A program made the translations under genes and the position numbers. Shown here piece by piece: positions 43,094 to 52,698 of a stretch of 64,000 nucleotides of DNA. This stretch comes from Microvirga terrestris (GTDB lineage Bacteria > Pseudomonadota > Alphaproteobacteria > Rhizobiales > Beijerinckiaceae): the NCBI RefSeq assembly GCF_015694425.1, contig NZ_JADQDN010000001.1, positions 248,001 through 312,000 on the forward strand, read 5' to 3'. The notes under the pieces were generated by a model. That model did no database searches, was not told the DNA's origin, and saw only the letters and a list, made by a program, of their open reading frames with translations. Numbering within the stretch: the first letter of the stretch is position 1; the number at the start of each line of letters is the position of its first letter.

Positions 43094-44867
43094 GGCCTGC
43101 TCCCGTTGTGGCGCGAGTGGGCCCCGGCTGGTTCTGCGGTAGAAAATCCTGATCGGCTCCCGGCACGCTGTAATCGTAGGCCCAGCGGTAGACGACCGGC
43201 ACGTCCCTGCCCCAATTGCCATGAGGAGGGGGAGTTTCCGGCGTTTGCCATTCCAAGGTGGTGGCGCGCCAGGGGTTGCCGCCCGCTTCCCTGCCGTGGC
43301 GCAGGCTCCAGAAGAGATTGAACACGAAGGCGAGCTGGGTTGCGCCGACGATCAGCGCGACAATGGTGATGAAGGCGTTGAGTGTGTGCGCTGAGGGAGG
43401 CACGAAGGCCATATCGCCGATGTCATGGTACCGGCGCGGGATACCCATCAGGCCAAGATAATGCATAGGGAAGAAAATCGCGTAGGCACCGAGGAACGTG
43501 ACCCAAAAGTGGAGCTTGCCGAGCCCATCGTTCAGCATGCGCCCGGTCACTTTCGGATACCAATGATAGATCGCACCGAAGATCACCAGGATCGGGGCCA
43601 CCCCCATGACCATGTGGAAATGCGCGACGACGAACATCGTATCCGACAAGGGAACATCGACGACGACGTTGCCGAGGAAGAGCCCGGTGAGGCCGCCGTT
43701 CACGAAGGTGACGATGAAGGCGAGCGCAAACAGCATGGGGACGGTGAGGTGGATATCTCCCCGCCAGAGCGTGAGGATCCAGTTATAAACCTTGATCGCT
43801 GTCGGGATGGCGATAATCAGAGTCGTGGTGGCGAAGAAGAACCCGAAATACGGGTTCATGCCGCTCACATACATGTGGTGCGCCCAGACGACAAAGCTGA
43901 GAGCGCCGATGGCCAGCAGCGCCCAGACCATCATGCGATAGCCGAAGATGTTACGCCGTGCATGGGTGCTGATGAGGTCCGACACGATGCCGAAAGCCGG
44001 CAGGGCCACGATATAGACCTCGGGATGCCCAAAAAACCAGAACAGGTGCTGGAAAAGGAGAGGGCTGCCGCCGTTGCGGTCCAGAGGCTGTCCCATCTCC
44101 ACCATGGCGGGCATGAAGAAGCTCGTGCCGAGCATCCGATCGAACAGCATCATCACGGCGCCGACGAACAGGGCCGGGAAGGCGAGCAGCGCCATGAAGC
44201 TTGCGGTGAAGATGCCCCAGACTGTGAGCGGCATGCGCATCAGCGTCATGCCCCGCGCTCGCGCCTGCAGCACGGTCACCACGTAGTTCAGGCCACCCAT
44301 GGTGAAGCCGATGATGAAGACCATCAGCGACACGAGCATCAGGATGATGCCCCATTCCTGACCTCCCGGCGTGCCTGACGTAATGGCTTGCGGCGGGTAG
44401 AGCGTCCAACCGGCTCCCGTGGGGCCGCCCGGTGCGAAAAAGCTTGCCACGAGAATGAAGACTGCCAGGAAATAGATCCAGAAGCTCAGCATGTTGACAT
44501 AGGGAAAGACCATGTCGCGCGCGCCGACCATCAACGGGATGAGGTAGTTACCAAAGCCGCCGAGGAAGAGCGCGGTGAGCACATAGACCACCATCATCAT
44601 GCCGTGCATGGTGACGAACTGGTAATAGGCATTGGCGTCGATGAAGGAGAAGACGCCTGGAAATCCCAGCTGCAGGCGCATCAGCCATGAGAGGACGAGG
44701 GCGATGAGGCCGACGGACAGAGCCACGAAGGCGTACTGGATGGCGATGACCTTCGCGTCCTGACTGAAGACATATTTCGTCACCCAGCTATGCGGATGGT
44801 AGAGCTCGACGTCCTCGACATCGGGCGCTGTGACCACTCCTGCCGATCCAAGTGGAACGTCTACCAT
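43086..44867 (-). CDS. coxN: Cytochrome c oxidase subunit I (CoxN-like)
   Basis: This is a 593-residue membrane protein, the catalytic subunit with heme a and heme a3-CuB. The GHPEVYI motif carries a CuB His, the D-channel Glu and the cross-linked Tyr, and WAHHMYV supplies two further CuB ligands. HFHMVMG holds the heme ligands. NYLIPLMVGARDMVFPYVN is the D-channel entrance, and a K-channel Lys is present in IPTAIKVYNW. This places it among A1-type proton-pumping oxidases. The operon order II-I-III-III-IV fits coxMNOP. Confidence 0.95.
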   Translation of the reverse strand: MVDVPLGSAGVVTAPDVEDVELYHPHSWVTKYVFSQDAKVIAIQYAFVALSVGLIALVLSWLMRLQLGFPGVFSFIDANAYYQFVTMHGMMMVVYVLTALFLGGFGNYLIPLMVGARDMVFPYVNMLSFWIYFLAVFILVASFFAPGGPTGAGWTLYPPQAITSGTPGGQEWGIILMLVSLMVFIIGFTMGGLNYVVTVLQARARGMTLMRMPLTVWGIFTASFMALLAFPALFVGAVMMLFDRMLGTSFFMPAMVEMGQPLDRNGGSPLLFQHLFWFFGHPEVYIVALPAFGIVSDLISTHARRNIFGYRMMVWALLAIGALSFVVWAHHMYVSGMNPYFGFFFATTTLIIAIPTAIKVYNWILTLWRGDIHLTVPMLFALAFIVTFVNGGLTGLFLGNVVVDVPLSDTMFVVAHFHMVMGVAPILVIFGAIYHWYPKVTGRMLNDGLGKLHFWVTFLGAYAIFFPMHYLGLMGIPRRYHDIGDMAFVPPSAHTLNAFITIVALIVGATQLAFVFNLFWSLRHGREAGGNPWRATTLEWQTPETPPPHGNWGRDVPVVYRWAYDYSVPGADQDFLPQNQPGPTRATTGAGHG

Positions 44868-44905
44868 CAGGATTCTCTCCCTGGTTCTTCACTCTTTCAC
44901 TTCGC

Positions 44906-45733
44906 TCAATCGGGCACAGCTGTCCCGCTCATGGCGTCCGGCGTCAGGCGAGCGAAGCTCGTCGGCGCCTTGTCCTGCAGCCATGCCTGATAGTCGCTCT
45001 CTTCCTGAACGATAACCTTCCCGCGCATCTGCGGATGGCCGACCCCACACAGCTCCGCGCACAGGATCTCGAAGGTCCCGGTTCTCGTCGGGGTGAACCA
45101 GATGAACGACACCTGTCCGGGCACCAGATCCATTTTCGCCCGGAACTCCGGTACGTAGAAGTCATGGAGAACGTCAGCTGAGCGCAGGAGAGCCTTGACC
45201 GGCCTGTTGACCGGAAGATGCAGCTCTCCACCCTCGATGACGACATCATCCTGTGATTTCGGGTCGTCGCGGTTGATTCCGAGCGGGTTGTCAGGACTGA
45301 TGAGGCGTGTGTCGGATGTGGCGAGCTGGCCATCGGGTCCGGGCAGCCTGAAGCTCCATTGCCATTGCTGGCCGAAGATCTCGATGTCGGTTGCGTCATC
45401 GGGCACCGTGATGAACTGCTGCCAGACGAAGAGGCCGGGCGCCAGCATGGCGGCCACACCGACGCCCGTCACGATGGTCAGCCACCACTCCAGGCGCTTG
45501 TTCTCGGGCTCATAATGGGCTTGCCGTCCTGCTTGATGGCGAAAGCGATAGACGCAATAGGCCATGAAGAGTATGACCGCGACAAAGACCGCGCCCGTGA
45601 TCCAGAACGTGATGATGATCGTGTTGTCTATGTAGCGCCAATTCGATGCGATCGGCGTCCACCACCAGGGGCTGACGAGGTGGAAGACCACTGAGCCAAC
45701 AGCGATAAGAACGAGTATGAGCGCTACAGCCAT
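44906..45733 (-). CDS. coxM: Cytochrome c oxidase subunit II (CoxM-like)
   Basis: This is a 275-residue protein with two N-terminal membrane helices (2-22 and 40-62) and a periplasmic CuA domain. The CuA ligands are visible as His in LHDFYVPEF and CAELCGVGHPQM, where Cys, Cys, His and Met are correctly spaced. A WQWSF aromatic patch for electron entry is present. There is no cytochrome c domain, so an external cytochrome c is the donor. It is the first gene of the operon, 38 bp before coxN. Confidence 0.94.
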   Translation of the reverse strand: MAVALILVLIAVGSVVFHLVSPWWWTPIASNWRYIDNTIIITFWITGAVFVAVILFMAYCVYRFRHQAGRQAHYEPENKRLEWWLTIVTGVGVAAMLAPGLFVWQQFITVPDDATDIEIFGQQWQWSFRLPGPDGQLATSDTRLISPDNPLGINRDDPKSQDDVVIEGGELHLPVNRPVKALLRSADVLHDFYVPEFRAKMDLVPGQVSFIWFTPTRTGTFEILCAELCGVGHPQMRGKVIVQEESDYQAWLQDKAPTSFARLTPDAMSGTAVPD

Positions 45734-46357
45734 TCCTCACCATCCTTGCCTTAATCAGGCGTTGGATCTGAAGCAGAAGGAGCAACTCTATTTTGCGTCG
45801 TAGCTATGTTTTGATTGAGACACTACCAAAGAAGCCGCAACCAAAACGCATTCAACAATCAGCATCAGCTCTGAGGCGGCTGCTCTATACATGACAGAAA
45901 CTTGGCATTTGCCTTACAGCTACATCAAAAATTACACCCGTTGGAGTTTGCGGTCAATCAGGCTTGGCCGTCCGCGGCATGAAGAAAGCCAAGTGCGGTA
46001 TATTTGTTTCATGTGAAACATAAGCACATGCGCATTATGTATGGTCGGGTCGACAGAGGCGTCCTCAGAAAGTGACGGAATAATGGCAACATTCGGTCCG
46101 ATTTTAGTGTGCCTGCGACAACAGTTTTTCTTATCTTGCAGGCCTTGGCGTGAATAGGGATGTGGATGTTTTCCTCACAACTAAGGTTTGCTGATCTCTT
46201 TCATCAATAATCAACTTGAAATCGCCCGGCCGGGGTTTTGCCTCTGCGGAAACTATGGTTAGGTACGCGCCTGACGAACCTCGACAGATCGCAACATGTC
46301 TCCTGGGAACACTTGGAGCGGTGAGAGATCAAGAACCAATTCCGCATTAGGGAGAGA
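45734..46357. other. Divergent intergenic region between cox and tam operons
   Basis: About 620 bp, AT-rich in places, between two divergent operons, so it must hold both promoters. A parS-like palindrome lies in the middle (46005-46020). No gene was recognised. Confidence 0.5.
46005..46020. promoter_or_regulatory. parS-like ParB-binding palindrome
   Basis: TGTTTCATGTGAAACA differs from the widely conserved chromosomal parS consensus (TGTTTCACGTGAAACA) at one base, in the central CG. Half-sites TGTTTCA and TGAAACA are perfect. parS is bound by ParB in chromosome segregation and usually lies near the replication origin. The altered central base may weaken binding, so it could instead be an operator for another regulator. 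Confidence 0.5.
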
Positions 46358-48334
46358 GTGCCTCAAGTGCTGTGGTTGAGCACCATTCGAAGGACAGCGT
46401 TTCTCTTCCTGTTAGGCGTTCTGTTCAGTGGACTGCCGTCGACCTATGCCGTCGCATTCGATCTCTTCGGATGGTTCGGCGGAAGTGATGATCCGCCCCC
46501 TCCCAGCGCGGATGCCCTACCTTATTCCCTCGATTATGCCATCGGCAGCGACATAAAAAATCTGGAGCAGACGCTGAAGGATGCGTCAACGCTGCAGAGC
46601 CTCCAGTCGGATCCTCCTCCAGACGCTGCAGCCCTGGTTGCTCGGGCGCAGGCCGATCTGCCACGTTTGATCGACGCGCTCTGGGGAGCGGGGTATTATA
46701 ACGCCAATGTTACGATCAGCGTCGCCGGTGTTCCACTGGCGCTTCAGTCCGGACGCATCGAGGCCGCGGCGCGCGCGGTGGCCGGGTATCGGGCACGGGC
46801 CCTCGTGCCGGTCCAGATCATCGCGGATCCTGGGCCTCAATTCGCACTCCGACATGTTGCCGTTCTGGATGCACGCTCAGGAAGACCGTTCCCGCCAAGT
46901 GAACTTCCGCCGCGGGTGGTTCAGATCAACCCGGGCGATCCAGCTCGCTCTGCCGATATCCTGGGTGCTGAGGCGCGCATCGTGGATTATTTCCGCGCCG
47001 AGTCCCGCCCTTTTGCAAAGGTGGAGCGGCGTGAGCCGGTGGTGGTTCATCCGGCGCAAGCGATGGACGTGAGCCTCGCGGTCAATCCAGGCTCTCGTGC
47101 GGGTATCGGGCCCATTACGATCCAGGGGGCCGAAGGCGTCGATCCGGCCGTGGTGCGCTCTTTCATCTACACGGAGCCGGGCGATCCCTATTCGCCAGCG
47201 GAACTCGCCTCGATGCGCAAGTCGATCTCACAGATCGAAGCGCTGTCCTCGGTACGCATCCGTGAAGCGGAGGTGCTCGATGCCTATGGGAATTTGCCGC
47301 TCTTCGTGGAACTCACCGAGCGTCCGCCGCGCATCATTGGAGCGTCTGCTCAATACTCGACCACGGACGGACCGGCGCTCAGAGCCTACTGGGCGCATCG
47401 CAACCTGTTCGGCGGCGCCGAGCGGCTGAGGTTCGAGGGCAATCTCTTTTACCTGACCGAGGACGGTGGGCGGCCAGACGAGGACGATGGTTTCGACTGG
47501 AGCGATCTCGGCGGTCGTTTCCGCGCGAGCTTCCTGAAGCCGGCCCTGTGGGGAACCCGCAACGACCTGCTCGTCGATGCACTCGTCGAGCGCGACCGCA
47601 CGGAGGGCTATACCAGCCGCCTCGTCAACGCGACCGCCGCCATCCGTCACCGCTTCAGCGAGACCTTCGCGATCCAGGGCGGCATCGAGTACGAGCGGGG
47701 ACAGACCTCGGACGTGCTCGGGCAGATCGACTATACCCTCGTCGGATTGCCCGTCTCCCTCACCTATGACTCCACCGATAACGCCCTCAATCCCACCGAA
47801 GGCATTAGGCTGATCGCCTCGGTAACGCCTTACCCCGAGTTCCTCGGCTCCTCGGTTCCTATCACGGTGGCTCGTGGGACTGCGTCGGCCTATTACTCGT
47901 TGGATGAGGAATCGCGCTACGTGTTGGCCGGGCGCATCGGCCTCGGCTCAATTGTCGGGGCGGATCTCGATGAGATTCCCGCCAACCGGCGTTTCTTCGC
48001 GGGTGGCGGTGGTTCCGTGCGCGGTTACACCTACAGGACTCTTGGACCGACCTTCCAGGGCGAGCCGATCGGCGGACGGAGCCTTCTGGAGGCATCGCTT
48101 GAGGCCCGCATCAAGATCACCGACACGATCGGCATCGTGCCTTTCGTCGATGCCGGCACCGCTTTTGAATCGAGCTATCCGGATTTCGACGAGCGCATCC
48201 GCATCGGCGCTGGTCTTGGCCTCCGCTATTACACCGGGATCGGCCCTATCCGCCTGGATGTCGCGATTCCGGTCAACCCGGAAAGCGGCGATCCGTCTTA
48301 CGCCATCTATGTCGGAATCGGGCAGGCCTTCTGA
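46358..48334 (+). CDS. tamA: TamA-like outer-membrane assembly protein (BamA/Omp85 family)
   Basis: This 658-residue protein has an N-terminal signal sequence (RTAFLFLLGVLFSGLPSTYA), POTRA-type domains (about 35-340) and a C-terminal beta-barrel with GGGGSVRGYTYRTLGP, the Omp85 VRGY motif. It ends with FVDAGTAF and a terminal Phe, both typical. TamA and TamB form an inner-to-outer membrane module for autotransporter assembly or lipid transfer. GTG 46358 or GTG 46367 could be the start; GGAG lies at 46351. The gene ends in TGATG, overlapping tamB. Confidence 0.92.
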   Translation: MPQVLWLSTIRRTAFLFLLGVLFSGLPSTYAVAFDLFGWFGGSDDPPPPSADALPYSLDYAIGSDIKNLEQTLKDASTLQSLQSDPPPDAAALVARAQADLPRLIDALWGAGYYNANVTISVAGVPLALQSGRIEAAARAVAGYRARALVPVQIIADPGPQFALRHVAVLDARSGRPFPPSELPPRVVQINPGDPARSADILGAEARIVDYFRAESRPFAKVERREPVVVHPAQAMDVSLAVNPGSRAGIGPITIQGAEGVDPAVVRSFIYTEPGDPYSPAELASMRKSISQIEALSSVRIREAEVLDAYGNLPLFVELTERPPRIIGASAQYSTTDGPALRAYWAHRNLFGGAERLRFEGNLFYLTEDGGRPDEDDGFDWSDLGGRFRASFLKPALWGTRNDLLVDALVERDRTEGYTSRLVNATAAIRHRFSETFAIQGGIEYERGQTSDVLGQIDYTLVGLPVSLTYDSTDNALNPTEGIRLIASVTPYPEFLGSSVPITVARGTASAYYSLDEESRYVLAGRIGLGSIVGADLDEIPANRRFFAGGGGSVRGYTYRTLGPTFQGEPIGGRSLLEASLEARIKITDTIGIVPFVDAGTAFESSYPDFDERIRIGAGLGLRYYTGIGPIRLDVAIPVNPESGDPSYAIYVGIGQAF

Positions 48335-51300
48335 TGAACAAGCCAATCCGCTCCCTTGCCCTTCTGACCGTCTTCCTCGCTGTCGCGCTGATCGCGTCTT
48401 GGGTCCTCGTCTCGCGTCCGAGTCAGGCGCAGAGTGATCAGGGCGTTCTGGCGAGCCTGATTTCGCGTCTCCTCTCCACGCCGACTACGCGTGTCAGCAT
48501 CGGCAGCGTCGAAGGAGCGCTCTCCTCGAATGCCGTCATCCGCGACGTGCGCATCGCAGATCGGGACGGTGTGTGGTTCAGTCTCGACCGCGCAAACCTG
48601 GTCTGGAGCCGGACAGCGCTTCTGCGTGGACGGCTCCAGGTCGACGAACTCACCATCAGCCGACTTCAGATCCAGCGCCGGCCGCTGCCCGTCGAGGAGG
48701 ACGCGCCGGTCTCCGACGAGCCGATCCTGCCCGAATTGCCGGTCCGGGTCATCGTCGACCGCTTTGCCTTGCAGGAACTGGTGCTCGGCGAGCCGGTGCT
48801 GGGCACACAGGCACGGCTTTCAGCAGTAGGCTCCGCCCAGATCGGGAATCCTTCGGAAGGGCTCGACCTTACCTTTGCGGCGCAGCGCCTTGATGCTCCC
48901 GGGCAGCTTTCCATCGATCTCAATTACGTGCCGCAGACCAACCGCCTCGCGCTCGACCTCACGCACCAGGAGCCCCCCGGCGGCATCGCGGCCCGGCTTC
49001 TGGAGCTTCCCGGCCTTCCGCCGGTCGATCTGAAGCTGGCCGGGCAGGGGCCATTGAGCGACTTCGCGGCGCGGCTCGATTTTACAGCCGGCCCGACGAT
49101 CGGAGCGGCGGGCACGACGACGGTACGACGCACGAACGCTGCCTATGACTTGAAGGTGGACCTCGCAGCCCGCATCGAAGGGCTGCTGCCGGCGCCGGCT
49201 GCCCCGATCTTCAGCGGTACCACGCAACTCGTCGGCAATGTGAATGTCGCCGATGACGGCGCTGTCCGTTTCCAACCGGTTCAGATCACGTCGAATGTCG
49301 CCCGCTTCGATATGAGCGGAACGGTCAGTTCCGGTCAGGTTCTCGATATCCGGCTCAATGCCCGTGCCCTTCCGACGGATGGCAGCAGAACGCGCGCCGG
49401 AGTGGCCGAGATCGCCCGGCTCAACTTCGACGGCACCGTTCAGGGTCCGCTGACGGCGCCGCGCGTCAATGGCACCTTGGATGCTGCGGAGATCCGGTTG
49501 CCGGAAGGCTCCCTCGATGCGCTCAACGCCCGCGTGACCATGAACCCGGTGGAGGTCGCCTCTCCCCCGGACCGCTTCTCCTTCGCCATCGATGCCAATG
49601 CCAGCGGGATCCGCCCCGCTGATCAGGCGCTGGCGCGCGCCATCGGGCCGACCCTTGCGGTGACTTCCCGCGGCTCGTTCGATCTTGAAGGTATTGCCAG
49701 CGTCGAGACTGCACGCATCGAGACGTCGACCGCGAAGGCGAGCTTCACGGGCCGGGTCGGATCGACTGTCCTCAACGGTACGCTGGATGCGAGAATTCCT
49801 GCGCTGGCTCCGTTCTCCGGCATCGCCGGACGCACGCTTCGTGGCTCGGCGGATCTTGACGCCCGGCTCACCGGCAATCCGCGCCGCTATGATATGGCGG
49901 CGGCTGTCGATGCGCGGCTTCGCGAGCTGTCGACCGGAACACCGGCTCTTGATGGACTTCTGGGACGTGCGGTCACCGCTGCAGGCACATTGCGCCGCAT
50001 CCCGAATGGGTTCGCCTTCAACGACTTCCGCATCGATGGAGCGCATCTCGATGCGCGTGTGGACGGGCAGGCCACGCAATCGGCTGCGAACCTGGGTCTC
50101 GACATCACCATTGACGAATTGAGGCGTGTGGACGAGCGCATCACGGCAGGCCGGGCGACTGTTGCTGCGCGCCTGATGGGCTCTCTCGAGCGGCCGGATG
50201 TCACCGGCACCGCTACGCTCACCGATGTCCGCGCGCTCGGCCGCTCCATTCCGCGCCTTGCTCTCGATCTCAGTGCCCGCGACGTGACCGGCGCACTCGA
50301 CGCGGATCTCACCTTGGACGGGCGGGTTGATGACAAGCCGGCCACGGGTTCCCTCCATCTGGCGAAGCCAACCGACGGTGGATGGCTGCTCCATCGGCTC
50401 GATCTCGACATCGGATCGGTGGCGCTCAATGGAAATCTCCGCCTAGGTCCTGACCAGTTGGCACAGGGCGAGATCACCCTGTCCGGCAGCAACCTCGACG
50501 ATCTCTCTCCACTCGTGCTGACGAAGCTCGATGGGTCGCTCGATGCCGCCGTGTCGCTCAGCGCGCAGGGGGGGCGACAGGACGTGCGGGTCACCGCACG
50601 AGGGTCGCGCTTCGCCGTGGGCGATGTCTCCGTGCGGGATTTCGACACGCGGCTTAAAGTTCAGGACATCTACCGTCGCCCGGTGATCGATGGCTCAATC
50701 TCCGCTGCGTCATTGACCGCCGGGGGGCAGACCTATCGCGATGTACGTTTCGTGGCTGAGGGCACACCGGATGCCTCCCGCTTCAGCGCCTCAGCGACGG
50801 GGCAGGGGTTCGATCTCGATGCGCAGGGTCGCGTCGTGCCGGGCGACGCGACACGGATCGAATTGGCTTCGTTCAGTGCGCGCCGTGGCGGCAGGCGTCT
50901 GGCTTTGGCGCAGCCCGCCACTGTTACGCTGCAGGATGGCGCCGTTGCCCTGTCCAATGTGGTGATCGCGGCGGATCAGGGACGTGTTGCCCTGTCCGGT
51001 ACAATCGGCGACAGGCTCGACCTCAATGTCGACATCCGCAACCTGCCGCTTCAGACGGCCGAAATCATTGTGCCGAATCTCGACCTTGCCGGCACTGTCA
51101 ACGGTAATGCCGCAGTGACAGGAAGCACGAGCAATCCGAGCGGCACCTATCGGCTCACGGTATCCGCCCTTGCGACCGCGCAGACCCGTCAGGCGGGGCT
51201 GCCGCCGCTCGGCATTGAAGCCCAGGGCCGGTTAGCCGATCAACGCATCGGTATCGATGCGCGTGTCTCGGCCGGCCGCGCCGGCACCTTCCAGGTTTCC

Positions 51301-52635
51301 GGCAGCGTTCCGATCAGGACAGCCGATGAAATTGCGCTCAGGGTTTCGGGGCGCACCGACCTTGCCATCGCAAACACGTTCCTCTCAGCCTCCGGTCAGC
51401 GCCTTACCGGCACGGCCAACCTGGATCTCTCCATCGCTGGAACGATCGCCGATCCCCGCATTCAGGGGAGTGTAAGCCTTGCCAACGGCAGCTTCTCCGA
51501 TGCGCTGCAGGGCATCCAGCTCAACGGCATCGCCGGGCGGCTTGCGGCACGCGGACAGGTGCTCGCTATCGAGAGCCTGACGGCGCAAACCCCAAACGGC
51601 GGCTCTCTTGCGGCCCGGGGACAGGTGACCATCGATCCGGCCGCGGGCTTTCCCGGCGAGATCAGGATTACAGGCAGCCGGGCCCAGCTCGTATCCAACG
51701 AAACCGTCGAGGCGAGCGCCGACTTGGACCTGACCCTCTCAGGACCCCTGGCCCGCCGACCTCGCGCGGCGGGTCGCGTCAGCATCATCACGATGAACGT
51801 CTCCGTGCCAGACCGCCTGCCAACCACCTTGCGGCCGCTGCCCGGGACGAAGCATGTGAGGCCCACGCCGACCGCCGCGGCCCGGCTTGCCCTAGCCCAG
51901 CGGCGGCAAGCCGCTTCTGCGAGAGGAACGCCTTTCCGAGCTGAACTCGATCTGGTGCTGACCGCGCAGAACCGCATCTTCGTACGCGGGAGAGGACTTA
52001 ATGCGGAACTCGGAGGCGACCTGAGGCTTCAAGGAACCACGCAGGATCCCGTCGCCATTGGGGCCTTCGAGCTGCGCCGCGGACGCTTCGATCTTCTCGG
52101 GCAAAGGATCGACCTCGTGCGCGGGCGCCTGGACTTCACGGGCGATCTGACGCCGTCGCTCGACTTCCTGGCCGAAACCCAGGCTGGAGACGTGACGGCG
52201 CGCATTGGGGTAACAGGGCCGGCGTCGAGCCCCGAGTTCTCGTTCAGCTCGAGCCCCGATCTGCCGCAGGACGAAGTGCTCTCCCGCGTCTTATTCCAGA
52301 AGCCATCCGGCGGCCTTTCCGCCGGTCAGGCGCTGCAACTCGCGCAGGCCGTGGCGCAGCTCTCCGGCGGTTCCGGCAACGATGCATTCGAGCGCCTGCG
52401 CCGTTCGCTCGGCGTCGACAGCCTCGACATCACGGTGGGCGCCGGCGGCGGGCCGGGTGTCGGTGTCTCCCGCTATATCAGCGATAATGTCCGCGTGGGC
52501 GTGCGAGCCGGTGCGCGGCCTGAGGAAAGTGGCGTTACGGTGGATATCGATTTGACACGGCGCCTCAAGGCCCAAGGCGAGGTGAATGCCGAGGGCGGCA
52601 CCTCCGTTGGGCTTGGATTCGAGTTGGAGTACTAA
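48334..52635 (+). CDS. tamB: TamB-like translocation and assembly module protein (DUF490)
   Basis: This 1433-residue protein has a single N-terminal membrane anchor (ALLTVFLAVALIASWVLVS) and a long beta-helical repeat region reaching across the periplasm. The C-terminal TamB domain (about 1180-1433) has GGDLRLQGTTQDPVAIGAFE, RGRLDFTG and ISDNVRVGVRAG, and it ends in a hydrophobic strand. AsmA-like proteins of this type form lipid-conducting grooves. ATG 48334 overlaps the tamA stop by one base, so the two are coupled. Length is normal. Confidence 0.93.
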   Translation: MNKPIRSLALLTVFLAVALIASWVLVSRPSQAQSDQGVLASLISRLLSTPTTRVSIGSVEGALSSNAVIRDVRIADRDGVWFSLDRANLVWSRTALLRGRLQVDELTISRLQIQRRPLPVEEDAPVSDEPILPELPVRVIVDRFALQELVLGEPVLGTQARLSAVGSAQIGNPSEGLDLTFAAQRLDAPGQLSIDLNYVPQTNRLALDLTHQEPPGGIAARLLELPGLPPVDLKLAGQGPLSDFAARLDFTAGPTIGAAGTTTVRRTNAAYDLKVDLAARIEGLLPAPAAPIFSGTTQLVGNVNVADDGAVRFQPVQITSNVARFDMSGTVSSGQVLDIRLNARALPTDGSRTRAGVAEIARLNFDGTVQGPLTAPRVNGTLDAAEIRLPEGSLDALNARVTMNPVEVASPPDRFSFAIDANASGIRPADQALARAIGPTLAVTSRGSFDLEGIASVETARIETSTAKASFTGRVGSTVLNGTLDARIPALAPFSGIAGRTLRGSADLDARLTGNPRRYDMAAAVDARLRELSTGTPALDGLLGRAVTAAGTLRRIPNGFAFNDFRIDGAHLDARVDGQATQSAANLGLDITIDELRRVDERITAGRATVAARLMGSLERPDVTGTATLTDVRALGRSIPRLALDLSARDVTGALDADLTLDGRVDDKPATGSLHLAKPTDGGWLLHRLDLDIGSVALNGNLRLGPDQLAQGEITLSGSNLDDLSPLVLTKLDGSLDAAVSLSAQGGRQDVRVTARGSRFAVGDVSVRDFDTRLKVQDIYRRPVIDGSISAASLTAGGQTYRDVRFVAEGTPDASRFSASATGQGFDLDAQGRVVPGDATRIELASFSARRGGRRLALAQPATVTLQDGAVALSNVVIAADQGRVALSGTIGDRLDLNVDIRNLPLQTAEIIVPNLDLAGTVNGNAAVTGSTSNPSGTYRLTVSALATAQTRQAGLPPLGIEAQGRLADQRIGIDARVSAGRAGTFQVSGSVPIRTADEIALRVSGRTDLAIANTFLSASGQRLTGTANLDLSIAGTIADPRIQGSVSLANGSFSDALQGIQLNGIAGRLAARGQVLAIESLTAQTPNGGSLAARGQVTIDPAAGFPGEIRITGSRAQLVSNETVEASADLDLTLSGPLARRPRAAGRVSIITMNVSVPDRLPTTLRPLPGTKHVRPTPTAAARLALAQRRQAASARGTPFRAELDLVLTAQNRIFVRGRGLNAELGGDLRLQGTTQDPVAIGAFELRRGRFDLLGQRIDLVRGRLDFTGDLTPSLDFLAETQAGDVTARIGVTGPASSPEFSFSSSPDLPQDEVLSRVLFQKPSGGLSAGQALQLAQAVAQLSGGSGNDAFERLRRSLGVDSLDITVGAGGGPGVGVSRYISDNVRVGVRAGARPEESGVTVDIDLTRRLKAQGEVNAEGGTSVGLGFELEY

Positions 52636-52659
52636 TGCCGTCGGGCTGGAAATCATTTG

Positions 52660-52691
52660 GTGGGAGCTGCCAGATGACGGCTCCCACGTTT
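52660..52691. terminator. Terminator between tamB and convergent Bug gene
   Basis: GTGGGAGC and GCTCCCAC flank a 12-base loop and are followed by GTTTCTTTC on the plus strand. It lies 24 bp past the tamB stop and 8 bp past the stop of the converging gene. Confidence 0.8.
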
Positions 52692-52698
52692 CTTTCTA

